Of a stretch of DNA of 64,000 nt, positions 62,814 through 64,000 are shown one piece after another (within the stretch, counting starts at the first letter, position 1; the number at the start of each line of letters is the position of its first letter). The DNA is taken from positions 1-64,000 of the forward strand of contig JADBJL010000094.1 of NCBI GenBank assembly GCA_014874455.1, read 5' to 3'. The notes under the pieces are model-generated. The model had not been told where the DNA came from and ran no database searches. It saw only the letters and a list, made by a program, of their open reading frames with translations. The translations under genes and the position numbers were made by a program. The DNA comes from Thermomicrobiaceae bacterium (GTDB lineage Bacteria; Chloroflexota; Chloroflexia; Thermomicrobiales; Thermomicrobiaceae).

Positions 62814-62843
62814 AGCATAAGCGACGGCGCGAGACCATGTCAA
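62814..62843 (-). promoter_or_regulatory. Promoter of the pheST-hisSGD operon
   Basis: Minus strand perfect -35 TTGACA, 18-bp spacer, TATGCT (or 17 bp and TTATGC). The start falls near 62807. Confidence 0.75.
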
Positions 62844-62882
62844 GCGACAGCAACGGTACGCGTCGTGTGTGCGTCTGTCTAG

Positions 62883-62911
62883 TTGACCGATGACCAGCCC
62901 CTCGTTATACT
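62883..62911 (+). promoter_or_regulatory. Strong promoter opening the 63.0-63.3 kb non-coding region
   Basis: TTGACC, 17-bp spacer, TATACT; predicted start near 62918. It is followed by hairpin GCCTGG/CCAGGC (62912-62930) and the terminator at 62959-62986. Confidence 0.7.
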
Positions 62912-62917
62912 GCCTGG

Positions 62918-62986
62918 CGGGCTTCCAGGCGGGGCCGGTGACCCACGGCAAAGGGTTCGGTCGGGCCAGGGGCCGATCATCTTTTT
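62918..62986 (+). ncRNA. Possible ~70-nt small RNA or attenuated leader
   Basis: Segment between the strong promoter at 62883 and a terminator GGTCGG/CCGATC then ATCTTTTT (62959-62986). It could be a small RNA, or the 5' leader of the BMP gene that is stopped by attenuation. No riboswitch consensus recognised. Confidence 0.4.
62959..62986 (+). terminator. Intrinsic terminator of the short transcript
   Basis: 6-bp stem GGTCGG/CCGATC (one G-U), 8-nt loop, followed by ATCTTTTT. Confidence 0.5.
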
Positions 62987-63115
62987 GAAACTCCTGCCCG
63001 GGAACGATAGCTCGGGGCACCGTCGAGAGCCAGCCGAGTAGACCTGGCGCAGTTCCGTATACTCCTTGCAGCAACACGGGGCTGCCGGTGCCGTTGACCT
63101 GTAGACCAAGGAGGC

Positions 63116-63259
63116 GTGGCCACACTCAGCACGTTCCTACCCGACGACCTGCCTACAGATCGAAAGCGGCTGAGTCGCAGAGATGTGGTGAAGGGAGGTG
63201 TCGCTTTCGGGGCAACGCGTGAAAAGGAAGCAGGCGGCCGAGCGGCCGGTAGCAGGTAG
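63116..63259 (+). pseudogene. Truncated Tat-signal N-terminus, 47 codons
   Basis: A GTG at 63116 right after AAGGAGG opens a frame reading LPTDRKRLSRRDVVKGGVAFGAT and then a basic stretch up to TAG at 63257-63259. LSRRDVVKGGVAFG is a textbook twin-arginine signal, but no hydrophobic completion, cleavage or mature domain follows. A TATACT at 63058-63063 could be its -10 element. Probably the start of a lost Tat-exported lipoprotein, perhaps a relative of the next gene. Alternatively a real short peptide. Confidence 0.5.
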
Positions 63260-63365
63260 GCGAGGCTGCCGGCCTGGTGAGTGTGTTCGTTCAGTGGCGA
63301 AGCCGCAGCTCCCAACTGAGGCGGAGATGTATGGGTGACCGTGTTCAGCCTGAGGAGGAGAAACG

Positions 63366-64000
63366 ATGGCAGAGCAGAGACCCCAGTACGACGCATGGCT
63401 CGGCCGAACCCTGAGCCGGCGCGCGCTGGTTCGGTTGCTGGCCGCTGGCGCTGCCACGCCGCTGGTCGGCGGGTTGCTCGCAGGGTGTGCGCGCCAGGAA
63501 GCGACGCCCACCCAAGCACCCGCGGCGTCTCCGGCGCCAGCCGCGACCCCGACGGCGGCGCCAGGGGCCGCGACACCTGCCCCGGGGGCAACGCCGACAG
63601 CAGCGGCTACCCCAGCCGCCGAGGAGATCACGCTCGCCATCTTGCACTTCAGCGTCATCGAAGGGACGACCTGGTCCGGTGCCCACGACCGGGCTGGCAA
63701 ACGCCTGGCGGAGAAGTACCCGAACGTCAAGTACATCTACCGCGAGCAGGTCGGGCCTGACCAGTCGGTACCCTTCGCCGAAGAGATGATCGCGAAAGAG
63801 GGCGCGGATATCATCGTCGGCAACGCCGAGTTCATCGGCCTGCCACTGCTCGACATCGCCGAAAAGTATCCAGACAAGATCTTCGTCTCGATCGTTGCCA
63901 GTGACCTCACGCACACCGAGAACTTCATCCGCGTCTTCCCGCGGCAGTACCAGGCGCTGTATCTGGAGGGCCTGATCGCCGCCGCGCTGACCAAGACCGG
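63366..64000 (+). CDS. BMP-family substrate-binding lipoprotein, partial (runs off window), 211 residues visible
   Basis: Not in the ORF track because it has no stop in the window. The ATG at 63366 follows GAGGAGGAG. A twin-arginine leader with lipobox is visible (LSRRALVRLLAAGAATPLVGGLLAGC), so Tat export and lipid anchoring are expected. After an Ala/Pro/Thr linker the mature part reads ITLAILHFSVIEGTTWSGAHDRAGKRLAEKYPNVKYIYREQ and GADIIVGNAEFIGLPLLDIAEKYPDKIFVSI, typical of basic membrane protein (PnrA/Med-like) binding proteins for purine nucleosides. ABC permease genes should follow beyond the window. Confidence 0.88.
   Translation, partial: MAEQRPQYDAWLGRTLSRRALVRLLAAGAATPLVGGLLAGCARQEATPTQAPAASPAPAATPTAAPGAATPAPGATPTAAATPAAEEITLAILHFSVIEGTTWSGAHDRAGKRLAEKYPNVKYIYREQVGPDQSVPFAEEMIAKEGADIIVGNAEFIGLPLLDIAEKYPDKIFVSIVASDLTHTENFIRVFPRQYQALYLEGLIAAALTKT

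Noticed and set aside
63260-63340. Cobalamin riboswitch, because the minus strand reads GCCACTG near 63285-63295
   Set aside because: No B12 box or supporting stems, and no suitable gene follows on that strand.
1-64000. tRNA, rRNA, CRISPR arrays, prophage or complete insertion sequences
   Set aside because: None was recognised by eye; tRNAscan-SE, barrnap and CRISPR detection would be decisive but could not be run.

Overview
The window is a GC-rich bacterial chromosome segment that reads like a thermophilic member of the Chloroflexota, most plausibly class Thermomicrobia. This is an inference from protein content and style: secreted proteins carrying 'YFPET...GFP' modules, F420-type LLM oxidoreductase, frequent GTG/TTG starts with strong GGAGG ribosome sites, and the gene neighbourhoods. 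No rRNA, tRNA, CRISPR array or complete insertion sequence was recognised. Coding density is high and about 53 intact genes, four decayed or remnant genes and two probable leader peptides are annotated.

Layout. 0.2-5.2 kb: two secreted Ig-like surface proteins on the minus strand, each followed by the same kind of terminator plus intergenic palindrome. 5.6-11 kb: a minus-strand MoxR ATPase/DUF58/DUF4129 cluster with a HEAT-repeat protein and a Cys-rich DUF6062-like protein. 11-30 kb: single genes and short operons of general metabolism (glycine oxidase-like FAD enzyme, AAC(6')-like acetyltransferase, F420-type oxidoreductase, two MFS transporters, a PLP sulfur-amino-acid enzyme, a degenerate M24 protein, threonine synthase-like enzyme, amidase, alcohol dehydrogenase, LigB-like dioxygenase, HAD phosphatase, IspH, PAP2 phosphatase, glycerophosphodiesterase). 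A ~290-nt, strongly structured leader RNA precedes a 63-residue ORF at 17 kb. 30-34 kb: ilvB-ilvN-ilvC preceded by a 52-codon Ile/Leu/Val-rich leader peptide with mutually exclusive terminator and antiterminator segments. 34-37 kb: rpsO and pnp. 37-49 kb: envelope and surface functions (UPF0104 flippase-like protein, LarE, DUF167, GT2, clan GH-A glycosidase with two surface modules, VanW protein, FhaB and FhaA), a BNR/YCF48-like pseudogene and a MoeA-like protein. 49-55 kb: rpe, an LprG-like lipoprotein with a P55-like MFS exporter, PP2C phosphatase, amidohydrolase, ruvA. 55-63 kb: a translationally coupled minus-strand operon pheS-pheT-hisS-hisG-hisD, preceded by its own promoter, a leaderless 34-codon ORF with a His-His-Val-His-Phe cluster and a terminator. 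The window ends inside a Tat-exported BMP-family lipoprotein gene.

How the parts work together. Two amino-acid operons (ilvBNC and pheST-hisSGD) both seem to be controlled by ribosome-mediated attenuation, which would be unusual to document in this phylum. FhaA/FhaB/VanW and the separate transmembrane PP2C phosphatase suggest Ser/Thr phospho-signalling at the cell envelope, and the lipoprotein-MFS pair mirrors a mycobacterial lipid-export module. Start sites were chosen by Shine-Dalgarno fit, so several differ from the ORF track, which often extends genes into upstream shadow sequence. All family assignments are by recognition of sequence features; no database search was run.
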